Part shown: positions 49,615 to 59,005 of the stretch, in pieces
How positions within the stretch are numbered: position 1 is the stretch's first letter
Layout: every line of letters starts with the position of its first letter
Assembly (NCBI RefSeq): GCF_004011505.1
Contig: NZ_SAUN01000001.1
Location: 10,629,501 to 10,693,500 of the forward strand
Length of the DNA: 64,000 bases
Direction of reading: 5' to 3'
DNA from: Nonomuraea polychroma
GTDB taxonomy: Bacteria > Actinomycetota > Actinomycetes > Streptosporangiales > Streptosporangiaceae
Translations under genes and position numbers: made by a program
The notes under the pieces: model-generated
Databases searched by the model: none
What the model was told of the DNA's origin: nothing
The model's input: the letters and a program-made list of their open reading frames with translations, nothing else

Positions 49615-50724
49615 TCTGGTGCGTTTGCGGCGGATGCCGTACCAGAGGTAGATCAGCCCGAACAGCAGCCCGCCGCCGATCACCACCGACCCGATCGCCT
49701 TGGTGGAGCCGTCCTGGTTCCGGGCGGCCGTGTCCAGCAGCGGCGGCTGCTGGGCCGGGGTGACCGTCGCGGTGGCGGGCGCGGATACCTGCTGCTGCGG
49801 CGCGGGCAGCCCGGCGGGGAGCGGGTCGACCAGCCGGCCGACCGGCGCGGCCTTGCCCCTGACCGAGAAACCCCAGTCGAGCAGCGCGGCCACCTCGTCC
49901 CAGAAGCCGCCCTCGTGCCGCATGATGCTCACCACGATCGTGTGGCCGCCGCGGGTGGCCGCGCCGACGAAGCTGGCCTGCGCCTTCGTGGTCCAGCCGT
50001 TCTTGACGCCGACCATGCCGTTGTAGCGCCAGAGCAGCTTGTTGTGGTTGCTGATCTGGTAGTGCTTGCCCTTGGGCGCCGGGAAGTTCGCGACCTTCGT
50101 GCTGATGTAGCGGACGAAGTCGGGGTTGGCCAGGCCGGCACGGGCGATGAGCGCCAGGTCATAGGCCGAGCTGCTCTGGCCGGGCTTGTCCAGGCCGCTC
50201 GGGGTCTTGGCCACGGTGTCGTACGCCTGCAGCCGCTTGGCCTCGGCGTTCATGTCCGCCATGGTCTTGGCGAGGCCGCCGTTCGTCTCGGCCAGAGCCA
50301 TGGCCGCGTCGTTCCCCGAGGACATCATCAACGCCCTGAACAGGTCCTCGACCTTGTACGTCGTCTTGGGCGTCAGGCCGACCGCGCTGCCCTCCTGGTT
50401 GCAGGCGTTCTGGCTGGGCCGGATCCGGCGGTTCTTGTCCAGCTTGGGGATGAGCGTGAGCGCGGTCAGCGTCTTCAGCGTGCTGGCCGGCAGGTAACGC
50501 CCGTGGGCGTCCTTCGCCGCGAGCACGTTGCCCGTTCCCGCGTCCGCGATCACGTACGAAGTAGCCTTGGTCTTGGGCGGCTTCTTGACGCCTTGGGGCG
50601 CCACCAGGCCGCGGCTGCCCAGCGCCTCGCCACCGACGGGTGTCGTCGGTGTGGCATATGCGGTCCCACCGGTGAGCGAGACCGAGGCGACGAGTGCCAT
50701 CACCGGCACGATTTTTGTCCACAT
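49603..50724 (-). CDS. D-alanyl-D-alanine carboxypeptidase (penicillin-binding protein, S11)
   Basis: A 373-residue low-molecular-mass PBP that trims the terminal D-Ala of peptidoglycan stems. Signal peptide ~1-24; active-site STLK with Ser81 and Lys84, SGN at 136-138, and the KTG-equivalent appears as VKNGWTTKA. A Pro/Ala/Gln-rich linker leads to a C-terminal transmembrane helix (VVIGGGLLFGLIYLWYGI) and basic tail, so it is anchored outside the membrane. The ATG 50724 start is chosen because the signal peptide begins there. Confidence 0.9.
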   Translation of the reverse strand: MWTKIVPVMALVASVSLTGGTAYATPTTPVGGEALGSRGLVAPQGVKKPPKTKATSYVIADAGTGNVLAAKDAHGRYLPASTLKTLTALTLIPKLDKNRRIRPSQNACNQEGSAVGLTPKTTYKVEDLFRALMMSSGNDAAMALAETNGGLAKTMADMNAEAKRLQAYDTVAKTPSGLDKPGQSSSAYDLALIARAGLANPDFVRYISTKVANFPAPKGKHYQISNHNKLLWRYNGMVGVKNGWTTKAQASFVGAATRGGHTIVVSIMRHEGGFWDEVAALLDWGFSVRGKAAPVGRLVDPLPAGLPAPQQQVSAPATATVTPAQQPPLLDTAARNQDGSTKAIGSVVIGGGLLFGLIYLWYGIRRKRTRSRF

Positions 50725-50807
50725 GGCGGTCTCAGCGTAGCTTCGTATGAATGCCCATGTGGCGACACATGCCCCAAAGATCCACCATCGATACCAGAGA
50801 GGCACGC

Positions 50808-51017
50808 ATGTCACGAAAGATCGCCGGATTCCTGATCGCGCTCGGCGCGTTCATGGTCTTCGAGTGGGTGAATCTCGGGTTTAACCTGCAAGATGGGCAT
50901 GAAACCAGCTTCTATGTCGTCCACGGCATCTTGATCGCGGTGAACATTATCCTCGCCATCGTGCTGGTCGCCATCGGCTGGCGGGGACTCAGGAACCGCA
51001 GAGGAGACGCCGGGTAA
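50808..51017 (+). CDS. small membrane protein
   Basis: A 69-residue protein with two hydrophobic helices (IAGFLIALGAFMVFEWVNLGF and VVHGILIAVNIILAIVLVAIGW) and a basic tail. GAGAGG is 8 bases before ATG 50808. Its end overlaps the end of the convergent ATP-grasp gene. It is divergent from the carboxypeptidase gene. No known family recognised; similar short SCO4848-type two-helix proteins are common in actinomycetes. Confidence 0.65.
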   Translation: MSRKIAGFLIALGAFMVFEWVNLGFNLQDGHETSFYVVHGILIAVNIILAIVLVAIGWRGLRNRRGDAG

Positions 51018-52380
51018 GAGCGTGCAGCTCGTCGGCCTCATCTCGCGAGTCGCCTATCGAGGTGAAGCCCAGCTTCCCGTGCTCGGGTATGGCCCCGAGC
51101 AGATGGAACACGTTGCCGGTGCGCCGCTCGGCGTCGAATCCGATGCCGAGCCGATCCGCCGTGCGCATGACCTCGCCGGGGGTGCGTCCGCGCAGGCAGG
51201 AGGCGGCGCAGTTGTCGGTCGCGGTGTAGTACTTCGGCTGGTCGCCGGCCATGAGCAGGCCGGTCGCGGGATCGTACGCCGCCCCGGTCGTCAGCATGGC
51301 GGCGCCGAACGGGTGCGTGGTGCCGCCGATGCGCAGATTGATCTCACACAGCAGCGCCGCGTACCCGGCGTCCGCCTTCAGCGCGAAGAAGTCCATCCCG
51401 AAGACCCCCACCACGCCCCGCTCGGCCAGCACGCGCGCGATCCGCTCGGCCGAGGCGCCCACCTCGGCGCGGTACTCGGGCGCGGCGGGGAACGTGCAGC
51501 CCTGGTAGACGTGGCCGTTGGCGCCGCCGAGCACCTGGTCGTGCGTGGCCAGCACCCGCGCCTGGCCGCCCGGTGTGATGCAGGCCAGCGCGCTGGGGTG
51601 GTAGAGCGGCCGGTGCTCGATGTACTCCTCGACCACGGCACCGCGATCCCTGATCTTCACGCTGAACGTCTCCCAGCTTTCGCCTGCCATCGCGAAGCTG
51701 GTCAGCGACCTGTCGGCCTTGGTGACGATCGCGTTGCCGAGCCCGGAGTAGGCGTCGTTCAGCTTGACGATCACCCGCTCGCCCGGCAGAGCCTCGATCG
51801 CCTCCTCGATCTCGAGCGCGGTGCGCAGGTCGCCGAACCCGCGCGCCATCGGCACCCCGGCCTCGTGGCCCATCTCGCGGGCGCCGCTCTTGGAGCCGTA
51901 ATAGGCGAAAGACGTGGCCGGACCGTAGAGGGGCACGTTGAGTAACGATGCGAGCTCCTCTTCGAGCTCGCTCAGGACGAACGGCACGATCCACGCGTCA
52001 CCCTCGATCTCCGACCGCAGCTGTTCGATCACGTCGGGGCGGTCGAGCAGGCTCCTGGTCAACGGCTGAGACCAGGGGTCGTCGAGCGTGATCAGCGTGA
52101 GCCGCTTGGCGGCGTCATCCGGATCGGGCAGGAACGCGAAGTAATAGTCAATGATGTCGGGATCGATGGGCGCGGAGGAGAGGTAGACCACCTTTACCCC
52201 GGGTTCCCGGAGCGTCAGCAGGAGGAAGAGCAGGCGCTCCTCGTAGGACCGGGCCGCCGTGATGCGGCGGAGCTCATCCTGCGGAAGGGAGAGCGAGGGT
52301 ACGACCACCAGGGTCCCCTCACTCGGCTCGAAGATGCTCAACCCAGCATACTTCTCCCCGAACGGGATATTAGTGATCAT
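50989..52380 (-). CDS. PGM1-like ATP-grasp peptide ligase
   Basis: A ~463-residue protein resembling the peptide ligase PGM1 of pheganomycin biosynthesis. The first ~180 residues match the pre-ATP-grasp pattern (TLVVVPSLSLPQDELRRITAARSYEERLLFLLLTLREPGVKVVYLSSAPIDPDIIDYYFAFLP; VPLYGPATSFAYYGSKSGAREMGHEAGVP). Then comes the ATP-grasp part (VIVKLNDAYSGLGNAI ... VVEEYIEHRP ... FGMDFFALKADAGYAALLCEINLRIGGTTHP with Mg-binding Glu/Asn). It should join a carboxylate to an amine, possibly onto a peptide. No biosynthetic neighbours are evident. ATG 52380 starts conserved sequence; ATG 52503 is an alternative. Confidence 0.75.
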   Translation of the reverse strand: MITNIPFGEKYAGLSIFEPSEGTLVVVPSLSLPQDELRRITAARSYEERLLFLLLTLREPGVKVVYLSSAPIDPDIIDYYFAFLPDPDDAAKRLTLITLDDPWSQPLTRSLLDRPDVIEQLRSEIEGDAWIVPFVLSELEEELASLLNVPLYGPATSFAYYGSKSGAREMGHEAGVPMARGFGDLRTALEIEEAIEALPGERVIVKLNDAYSGLGNAIVTKADRSLTSFAMAGESWETFSVKIRDRGAVVEEYIEHRPLYHPSALACITPGGQARVLATHDQVLGGANGHVYQGCTFPAAPEYRAEVGASAERIARVLAERGVVGVFGMDFFALKADAGYAALLCEINLRIGGTTHPFGAAMLTTGAAYDPATGLLMAGDQPKYYTATDNCAASCLRGRTPGEVMRTADRLGIGFDAERRTGNVFHLLGAIPEHGKLGFTSIGDSRDEADELHALTRRLLCGS

Positions 52381-52537
52381 ATTGCGAGTGAAACACGCAT
52401 TCTTCTCAAATGCAGCCACCGTCGAAGTGTGATGACCATGACAGAAGGTGACAGGATTCGGAATCGCCGACCACGTTTGGAACCGGCGACATCGGGTCAC
52501 CATCTAATGATCCCTTGTGACTATTTCCGGATCAGGC

Positions 52538-52556
52538 TGACGTTCACGTAACGTCA
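52538..52556. promoter_or_regulatory. 7-bp inverted repeat in spacer before M20 gene
   Basis: TGACGTT (52538-52544) and AACGTCA (52550-52556) with spacer CACGT. It has the look of a regulator operator (MerR- or TetR-like), 318 bases before the M20 start and 158 bases before the ATP-grasp start. The spacer 52381-52873 (493 bp) also has an AT-richer stretch around 52750-52760 but no gene I can support. Confidence 0.45.
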
Positions 52557-52873
52557 CCACCTGCGGTTACGGGCGTGCCGTCGGCTAACTTTTGGTGTAT
52601 CTGTCGGCGTGAACTCACGTGCGAGCGATAGAGTCGAAGCATCGCCATCGGGCTCACGGCCGACCGCTGTGCACCCGGGCTGCAGCGGCACTCGCGTCTG
52701 ACGAACGCAAAGCCCATGCTGACGATCTCGCGCACCCGAACCAGGGGTGTGTTTTTTGATTCGCCGAGCGGCCGCTCGACCGGGTGGCCACGGCGGACGG
52801 ACGAGCTTTCACAGCGCATGAGCCGCGGTGGTCAGACATATTGGTGCGCGCGGCATGGACGGGATGGTGACAT

Positions 52874-54097
52874 ATGCGGGGACGTGAGCTTCGGGGGGAA
52901 CTCGACGCGTTCCTGGCGGAGACCGAGCAGGATCTCGTGGCGTTCCGCCGCGACCTCCACATGCACCCTGAGCTGGCCTTTGCCGAATATCGCACGACAC
53001 AGCGCATCGCCGAGCGGCTCACCGCCGCCGGGCTGACGCCTTCGGTGCTCCCCCGGGGCACCGGCCTCATTTGCGACGTGGGCAGCGGCGACGGCCCGAC
53101 CGTCGCGCTGCGCGCCGACATCGACGCGCTGCCGCTGCAGGACGAGAAGGACGTTTCCTACCGCTCGACCGTGGCCGGCGCGTGCCACGCCTGCGGCCAT
53201 GACGTGCACACCACGGTGTTGCTCGGCACCTCGCTCTTCCTGGCCCAGCAGGCCGCCGCCGGCCTCCTGCCAGGCCGGGTCCGGCTGATCTTCCAGCCCG
53301 CCGAGGAGCTGCCGGGCGGCGCGCTCGAGGTCATGGCGCACGGCGGCATCAGCGGCGTCGACCGCATCTTCGGCCTGCACTGCGACCCGCGCGTGGACGT
53401 CGGCCAGGTCGGGCTCAGGGCGGGCCCGATCACCTCGGCCTGCGACAAGCTGAGCATCCGGGTGTCAGGTCCCGGCGGTCACACCGCGCGCCCGCACCTG
53501 ACCGCCGACCTGGTCTTCGCCCTCGCCAAGATCCTCACCGAGCTGCCCGCGGCCCTGTCGCGCCGCGTCGACCCGCGTTCTTCGCTGAGCCTCGTCTGGG
53601 GCCGGGTCGAGGCCGGTACGGCCGCCAACGCGATCCCCGACGACGGCATCGCCGAAGGCACCGTGCGCTGCCTCGACGAGAACGCCTGGCACGCCGCCCC
53701 CGACCTGATCAAGTCATTGCTGGAGTCGGTGGCCGGCGCCTACGGCATCGAGGCCGAGATGGACTACAAGCGCGGCGTGCCGCCGGTGGTCAACGACGAG
53801 GTCAGCGTCGAGATGCTGGCCGAGGCCGCCGAGCGGGTGCTGGGTGCGAGTGCTGTGGTCCCGACCCAGCAGTCGCTCGGCGGCGAGGACTTCGCTTGGT
53901 ACCTCGAGTCGATTCCCGGCGCGTTCGCCCGTCTGGGCACCCGCTCACCGGGCGGCGTGACCTACGACATCCACCAGGGCACGTTCGACGTGGACGAGAA
54001 GGCGATCGCCATGGGTGTGCGGATGATGGCCGCCACCGCGCTGACCGCCCTCTGGGAGGTCGGGCCGCTCGACTCGATCACCAGCGCGCTGGCGTGA
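52874..54097 (+). CDS. M20-family amidohydrolase (hippurate hydrolase-like)
   Basis: A 407-residue M20D peptidase/amidohydrolase that cleaves N-acyl amino acids or similar amides. Metal ligands: ACHACGHDVHTTVLLG (Cys/His/Asp), QPAEELPGG (Glu pair), LGGEDFAWYLE (Glu) and a late His in YDIHQGTFDVDE; DRIFGLHCDPRVDVG is the fourth region. SGPGGHTARPHLTADLV belongs to the lid/dimerisation domain. ATG 52874 is used. Its end overlaps the X-Pro peptidase gene by 20 bases, convergently. Confidence 0.9.
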   Translation: MRGRELRGELDAFLAETEQDLVAFRRDLHMHPELAFAEYRTTQRIAERLTAAGLTPSVLPRGTGLICDVGSGDGPTVALRADIDALPLQDEKDVSYRSTVAGACHACGHDVHTTVLLGTSLFLAQQAAAGLLPGRVRLIFQPAEELPGGALEVMAHGGISGVDRIFGLHCDPRVDVGQVGLRAGPITSACDKLSIRVSGPGGHTARPHLTADLVFALAKILTELPAALSRRVDPRSSLSLVWGRVEAGTAANAIPDDGIAEGTVRCLDENAWHAAPDLIKSLLESVAGAYGIEAEMDYKRGVPPVVNDEVSVEMLAEAAERVLGASAVVPTQQSLGGEDFAWYLESIPGAFARLGTRSPGGVTYDIHQGTFDVDEKAIAMGVRMMAATALTALWEVGPLDSITSALA

Positions 54098-55958
54098 CCA
54101 TCGGCAGCCGCAGGGACGAGTGCCCCGGCGACACCGTGATCTCGGTGCCCGGCGGGTAGCGCAGGGTGTAGTCGTAGTCGGTCGAGATGATCACCAGGCC
54201 CAGCCGGTGGCCCTTCTTGAACAGGTAGTCCGTCGGCTGGAAGTCCCAGGTGAAGGTGTATTCCTTGCCTGGCCTGAGCGGTTCGGTCTTGTCCGGGCGG
54301 TGCCGGTTGCGCACGTCCAGCCAGCCCCGGGTGACGATCTTGTACGGGGTGGTGGCCGTGCCGAGCACCCTGAGCGTGGTGCAGCCCGTGTCACCCGGGA
54401 CGCCCTGGCCGTAGCAGTAGGTCTGCCCGGTCGAGAGCAACGAGCCGTTCGGGCGGACATCGGTGCCGTAGTCCACCAGCAACGCCGTCAGGTACGGCGA
54501 CGCCCCGTTCTTGAACGACGCCCGCACCGACACCGTCGGCGTGCCGGAGATCCGCACGTCGGCGGGGAGCTCCCCGGTCGTGTACGCCAGCCGGTTCGGG
54601 TCGGAACCGGTGGCCTCGACGAGTTGCTCGGCCGTCCTGGCCTTCTGGTCGACGAAGGACTCCTTGGCCGACAGCGGCCTGGGGGCCAGGCTCAGCCGCT
54701 GTCCGGCGCCCAGGTGCAGCGGGACGGCCGTGGCGCCGGGCAGGGGCCAGGACTTGTGCTGGGCCCACTGGCCGGCCGCGATCTCGACGTCGGCCTGCGG
54801 CTCACGCATGATGCCGGAGTCGATGCCGTACAACCAGTGGTCGAACCAGCCGTGCAGCTGGCGCAGCCACTCGACCGTGCGCAGGCTGAACGGGTTCATG
54901 TGGGTGCCCTGGTGCAGCCAGATCTTGCGCGGCACGTTCTGCTTGGCCAGCGCGTACCACCACTGCGCGAACTGCTTGGTCTTGACGTTCCAGTCGTTGA
55001 GCCCGTGCACGACGAAGACGCTGGCCTTGACCTTGCCGACGTCGTTCATGTAGTTGCGGGCGTCCCAGACCGGGCTGTAGTCGCCGGTGATCCGGTCCTG
55101 CGTGGCTGTGATCTGGTCGATCAGCGCGCCGCAGGCCTCCTGGCCGTTCTCCCTGGTCAGGACGTATTTGGCGAGCACGTCCAGGTCCTCGCCCTGGAAG
55201 CCGCCGGGGGCCAGGACGCCGCCGTTGGCGCGGTAGTAGTCGTACCAGCTGGAGATCGCGGCGATCGGCACGATGGTCTCCAGGCCCTCGACGCCGGTCG
55301 CGGCGACCGCGTTCGGGAGCGTGCCGTTGTAGGAGACGCCGATCATGCCGACCTTGCCGGTCGACCAGGTGGCCTGGACCGGGTTGCCTGCGGCGTCGAA
55401 GCCCTTGGCGCGGCCGTTCAGCCAGTCGATCGCGGCTTTCGGGCCCGCCGTCTCGTTGCGGTCGCCGGAGGTCGGGCAGCCGGTGGCGCGGCCGCTGCCG
55501 AGGTTCTCCACCAGCGCGATGGCGTAGCCGCGGGGCACGAAGTAGTTGTCGTAGTAGCCGTCGAACGGCTCGGCGGCGAGCTTGTTGGCCAGCGCCTTGA
55601 GCGTGGGCAGGGGGTTGCCGTTCTCGTCCACGTCCACGGGGTGGTTGGAGACGTCGTTGCCGCCGGCGTAGTACGGGCTGGCCTCCATGATCACCGGGAC
55701 CTTGAGTCCCTGGTCGGTCTCCTTGGGGCGCAGGATGTCGACCGCGACCCGGTCCGGTGCGCCGTCGTTGTCGCTGTCGGTCCCGGCGACCTCGACGAAC
55801 ACCGTCTGCTTGATGGCGTCCGCCCGGGAGAAGACCGGTTGGGTGGCGTTGTTCTCGACTTTGATGGCCGGGGTGTCGGCTGCGGCAGGCGTGGTGCCGG
55901 TCAAGGCCGCGATGAGGATCGCGGCCAGGGGCACGGCCAGTGCCTTCCTAGGGTGCAT
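54078..55958 (-). CDS. secreted X-Pro dipeptidyl-peptidase (S15/CocE-NonD)
   Basis: A 626-residue exported serine peptidase that removes X-Pro dipeptides. Signal peptide ~1-28 (LAVPLAAILIAALTGTTPAAADT). Catalytic triad by motif: Ser209 in GVSYNG, Asp322 in HGLNDWNV, His353 in HQGTHMNP. A calcium-like loop DSDNDGAPD is near residue 61. The C-terminal beta domain (ELPADVRISGTPTVSVRASFKNGASPYLTALLVDYG) is the X-Pro DPP C-domain. No S15-specific partner in the vicinity. ATG 55958. Confidence 0.88.
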   Translation of the reverse strand: MHPRKALAVPLAAILIAALTGTTPAAADTPAIKVENNATQPVFSRADAIKQTVFVEVAGTDSDNDGAPDRVAVDILRPKETDQGLKVPVIMEASPYYAGGNDVSNHPVDVDENGNPLPTLKALANKLAAEPFDGYYDNYFVPRGYAIALVENLGSGRATGCPTSGDRNETAGPKAAIDWLNGRAKGFDAAGNPVQATWSTGKVGMIGVSYNGTLPNAVAATGVEGLETIVPIAAISSWYDYYRANGGVLAPGGFQGEDLDVLAKYVLTRENGQEACGALIDQITATQDRITGDYSPVWDARNYMNDVGKVKASVFVVHGLNDWNVKTKQFAQWWYALAKQNVPRKIWLHQGTHMNPFSLRTVEWLRQLHGWFDHWLYGIDSGIMREPQADVEIAAGQWAQHKSWPLPGATAVPLHLGAGQRLSLAPRPLSAKESFVDQKARTAEQLVEATGSDPNRLAYTTGELPADVRISGTPTVSVRASFKNGASPYLTALLVDYGTDVRPNGSLLSTGQTYCYGQGVPGDTGCTTLRVLGTATTPYKIVTRGWLDVRNRHRPDKTEPLRPGKEYTFTWDFQPTDYLFKKGHRLGLVIISTDYDYTLRYPPGTEITVSPGHSSLRLPMVTPARW

Positions 55959-56239
55959 GCGGGGGGCTCCGATCGGAAAGTTCCACCGTCGGTCGGAATC
56001 TCCGTCATGATCGGACGTATAGCAAGGGGTGATTCAACCCCAAAGTCGGGCAAAACTTATGTGTGCTCTCTCATGAGGGTTTCAGGTCACAGACGCGACT
56101 GATGTCGATAACGGAGTAGTTGCGACCCTGTGTGCTGGTTTGGTCTGCCCTGGTCAACCAACTATCTTCCGTGCAGGTGCCGTACGTTTCTTCGCGCCTG
56201 CGATGAAGTTCGACGGCGGGGAGATGGAAGGGAGTCGCC

Positions 56240-57310
56240 TTGCTCGGCAAGCGATTCAACAGGATGGCGCTCGGCTCGGTGGCCGGCGTCATGCTCATGG
56301 CAGCGGCCGCATGTGGCGGCAGTGGTGGGGGCTCCACGACGGCCAGCGAGGCGCCGACCGGCGCGGCCAGCAGCGAGGCGCCCAAGAGTGCGCTCAAGGT
56401 TGGACTGGCGTTCGACATCGGCGGACGCGGTGACAAGTCGTTCAACGACGCGGCGTACGCCGGCCTGGAGAAGGCCAAGACGGAGCTCAACGCGGAGATC
56501 AAGGAGCTGAGCCCGGCGGCCGACGGCTCCAACCGCGGTGACCTGCTGCGTCAGCTCGCCGACGCCGGTTACAACCCGATCATCGGTGTCGGCTTCGCCT
56601 ACGGCGAGGACATCAAGAAGGCGGCCCAGGAGTACCCGGACATCGAGTTCGCGGTCGTCGACTCCGCCTCCAACGCGCCCAACGTGACCGGCCTGCTGTT
56701 CGCCGAGGAGCAGGGCTCCTACCTGGCGGGCGTCGCCGCCGCCACCAAGTCTGAGGGCGGCCACATCGGCTTCGTCGGCGGTGTGGAGAACGACCTGATC
56801 AAGAAGTTCGAGGCAGGCTACGTGGCCGGCGCGAAGTCGGTCAAGCCGGACATCAAGATCGACATCAAGTACCTCACGCCCGACGGTGACTTCTCCGGCT
56901 TCAAGGCGCCGGACAAGGGCAAGGTCGCGGCCGACAAGATGTACCAGGACGGCGCCGACATCGTCTACCACGCCTCCGGCGACTCCGGCCTGGGCGTGTT
57001 CCAGGCGGCGGCCGCGGCCAAGAAGAAGGCCATCGGCGTCGACTCCGACCAGCGTCAGACGGTCAAGGAGACCGACCTGCAGTCGGTCATCATGACCTCG
57101 ATGCTCAAGCGCGTCGACGTCGGCGTGTTCGAGTTCATCAAGGCCTTCCAGGGCGGCGCCAAGGGCGGCACGAACGTCACGTACGACCTCAAGGTCGACG
57201 GCGTGGGTCTGGCCACCACCGGCGGCGAGATCGACGACATCAAGGACAAGCTCGACACTGCCAAGCAGGGCATCGTCGACGGCAAAATCACGGTTCCGGC
57301 TAAGCCGTAA
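56240..57310 (+). CDS. BMP-family nucleoside ABC transporter lipoprotein
   Basis: A 356-residue substrate-binding lipoprotein (lipobox AAAC, Cys25 then a Gly/Ser-rich linker). VGLAFDIGGRGDKSFNDAAYAGLEKAKTEL is the BMP (basic membrane protein/PnrA) signature; members bind purine or other nucleosides. The downstream ATPase, two permeases, cytidine deaminase and thymidine phosphorylase confirm nucleoside uptake. TTG 56240 has GAAGGGA upstream. The promoter should lie in 55959-56239; no clear operator seen there. Confidence 0.92.
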   Translation: MLGKRFNRMALGSVAGVMLMAAAACGGSGGGSTTASEAPTGAASSEAPKSALKVGLAFDIGGRGDKSFNDAAYAGLEKAKTELNAEIKELSPAADGSNRGDLLRQLADAGYNPIIGVGFAYGEDIKKAAQEYPDIEFAVVDSASNAPNVTGLLFAEEQGSYLAGVAAATKSEGGHIGFVGGVENDLIKKFEAGYVAGAKSVKPDIKIDIKYLTPDGDFSGFKAPDKGKVAADKMYQDGADIVYHASGDSGLGVFQAAAAAKKKAIGVDSDQRQTVKETDLQSVIMTSMLKRVDVGVFEFIKAFQGGAKGGTNVTYDLKVDGVGLATTGGEIDDIKDKLDTAKQGIVDGKITVPAKP

Positions 57311-57331
57311 CCTGGGTAGGACGATCGACTG

Positions 57332-57360
57332 AGGGCCCGGAGTCCGGCTACTTCGGGCCT
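57332..57360 (+). other. weak hairpin between BMP and ATPase genes
   Basis: AGGGCCCG (57332-57339) pairs with CGGGCCTT (57354-57361, one G-U) around a 14-base loop. Located 22 bases after the BMP stop; may stabilise the BMP transcript end or partially terminate, so that the binding protein is made in excess, a common arrangement in ABC operons. Confidence 0.45.
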
Positions 57361-57394
57361 TCTGTCTATGCCGCCCCCCTCTAGGAGAGGCGAG

Positions 57395-59005
57395 ATGAGT
57401 GCTGACACCCTGGCCACGGCGAAACCCGCCGTAGAGCTGGAGGGCATCACCAAGCGTTTCCCCGGCGTCGTAGCGAACCACGACATCCGCATCACCGTCG
57501 AACCCGGCACGGTGCATGCCATCGTCGGTGAGAACGGCGCAGGCAAATCCACCCTGATGAAGATCCTGTACGGCATGCAGAAGCCGGACGAGGGCACCAT
57601 CAAAGTCAACGGCACCGAGGTCGGCTTCCGCACGCCCAGTGACGCCATCGCGGTCGGCATCGGCATGGTCCACCAGCACTTCATGCTGGCCGACAACCTC
57701 ACCGTGCTGGAGAACATCGTTCTCGGCGCCGAGCCGAAGAAGGGCGGCAGGCTGGACACCGCCGCCGCCCGCAAGCGCATCACCGAGCTGGCCGAAAGCC
57801 ACGGCCTGCGGGTCGATCCCGACAAGCTCGTGGAGGACCTCGGCGTCGGCGACCGCCAGCGTGTGGAGATCCTCAAGGTCCTCTACCGCGGCGCCCGCAT
57901 CCTGATCCTCGACGAGCCGACGGCCGTGCTGGTCCCCCAGGAGGTCGAGGAGCTCTTCCAGAACCTGCGCGAGCTCAAGGCCGAGGGCCTGACCGTCATC
58001 TTCATCTCGCACAAGCTCGACGAGGTGCTCGACATCGCCGACGCGATCACCGTGATCCGGCGCGGCACCACGGTCGCCAGCCTGGCCAGGAACGAGGTCA
58101 CCAGCGCCCGCCAGCTCGCCGAGCTCATGGTCGGCAGCGAGCTGCCCACGCCCGAGACCCGCGAGTCCACGGTGACCGACCGCGTGGCGCTCAAGGTCGC
58201 GCACCTCACCATGGAGGCGGACGGCTACCACCCGGTGCCGAAGGGCACTTCGATCGAGGACTACGTCGGAAAGCTGCGTGCCGAGGGCAAGCGGCTGCTC
58301 CTCGACGACGTGTCGTTCGAGATCCACGAGGGCGAGATCCTCGGCATCGCCGGTGTCGAGGGCAACGGCCAGTCCGAGCTGATCGAGGCCATCATGGGCA
58401 TCCGCGCCGCACACGGCGGCGTCGCCCTCGGCGAGCAGGACATCAGCACCTGGTCGACGCTCAAGCGCCGGGAGTCCGGCATCGGCTACATCCCCGAGGA
58501 CCGGCACCGCCAGGGCCTGCTGCTGGAGGCGTCCCTGTGGGAGAACCGCGTGCTCGGCCACCAGACCAGGAAACCGGCGCGCAACGGCATCTGGGTCGAC
58601 CGGCGGGCCGCGAAGGCCGACACCGAGCGCATCGTCAAGGACTACGACGTCCGCACGCCGAGCGTGGACACCCTCGCCCTGGCCCTGTCCGGTGGCAACC
58701 AGCAGAAGCTGATCGTGGGCCGGGAGATGAGCGGCGCGCCCAAGTTCCTCATTGCCGCGCACCCGACGCGCGGCGTGGACGTCGGCGCGCAGGCCGCCAT
58801 CTGGGACCACCTGCGTAACGCCCGGGCGGCGGGCCTGGCCGTGCTGCTCATCTCCGCCGACCTGGACGAGCTGATCGGCCTGTCGGACACGATCCAGGTG
58901 ATCTACCGGGGACGCCTCGTGGCCGCGCTCGATCCTTCCGACATCACGCCCGAGCGGCTGGGCGGTTACATGACCGGCGCCATCGCCGGCACTGAGGAGA
59001 CGTGA
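57395..59005 (+). CDS. nucleoside ABC transporter ATPase (tandem NBD)
   Basis: A 536-residue double nucleotide-binding-domain ATPase of the BMP/nucleoside group. First NBD: Walker A GENGAGKST, Walker B LILDEPTAVL, and a degenerate signature (LGVGDRQRVEI). Second NBD: GIAGVEGNGQSEL (weak P-loop), signature ALSGGNQQK and IAAHPTRGVDVG. One full and one non-canonical site is normal for this class. AGGAGAGG precedes ATG 57395. It is followed by the first permease with TGATG overlap at 59003-59007. Confidence 0.94.
   Translation: MSADTLATAKPAVELEGITKRFPGVVANHDIRITVEPGTVHAIVGENGAGKSTLMKILYGMQKPDEGTIKVNGTEVGFRTPSDAIAVGIGMVHQHFMLADNLTVLENIVLGAEPKKGGRLDTAAARKRITELAESHGLRVDPDKLVEDLGVGDRQRVEILKVLYRGARILILDEPTAVLVPQEVEELFQNLRELKAEGLTVIFISHKLDEVLDIADAITVIRRGTTVASLARNEVTSARQLAELMVGSELPTPETRESTVTDRVALKVAHLTMEADGYHPVPKGTSIEDYVGKLRAEGKRLLLDDVSFEIHEGEILGIAGVEGNGQSELIEAIMGIRAAHGGVALGEQDISTWSTLKRRESGIGYIPEDRHRQGLLLEASLWENRVLGHQTRKPARNGIWVDRRAAKADTERIVKDYDVRTPSVDTLALALSGGNQQKLIVGREMSGAPKFLIAAHPTRGVDVGAQAAIWDHLRNARAAGLAVLLISADLDELIGLSDTIQVIYRGRLVAALDPSDITPERLGGYMTGAIAGTEET

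Noticed and set aside
56162..58810. An 882-codon minus-strand frame opposite the BMP and ATPase genes
   Set aside because: Antisense shadow; the plus strand carries complete transporter motifs.
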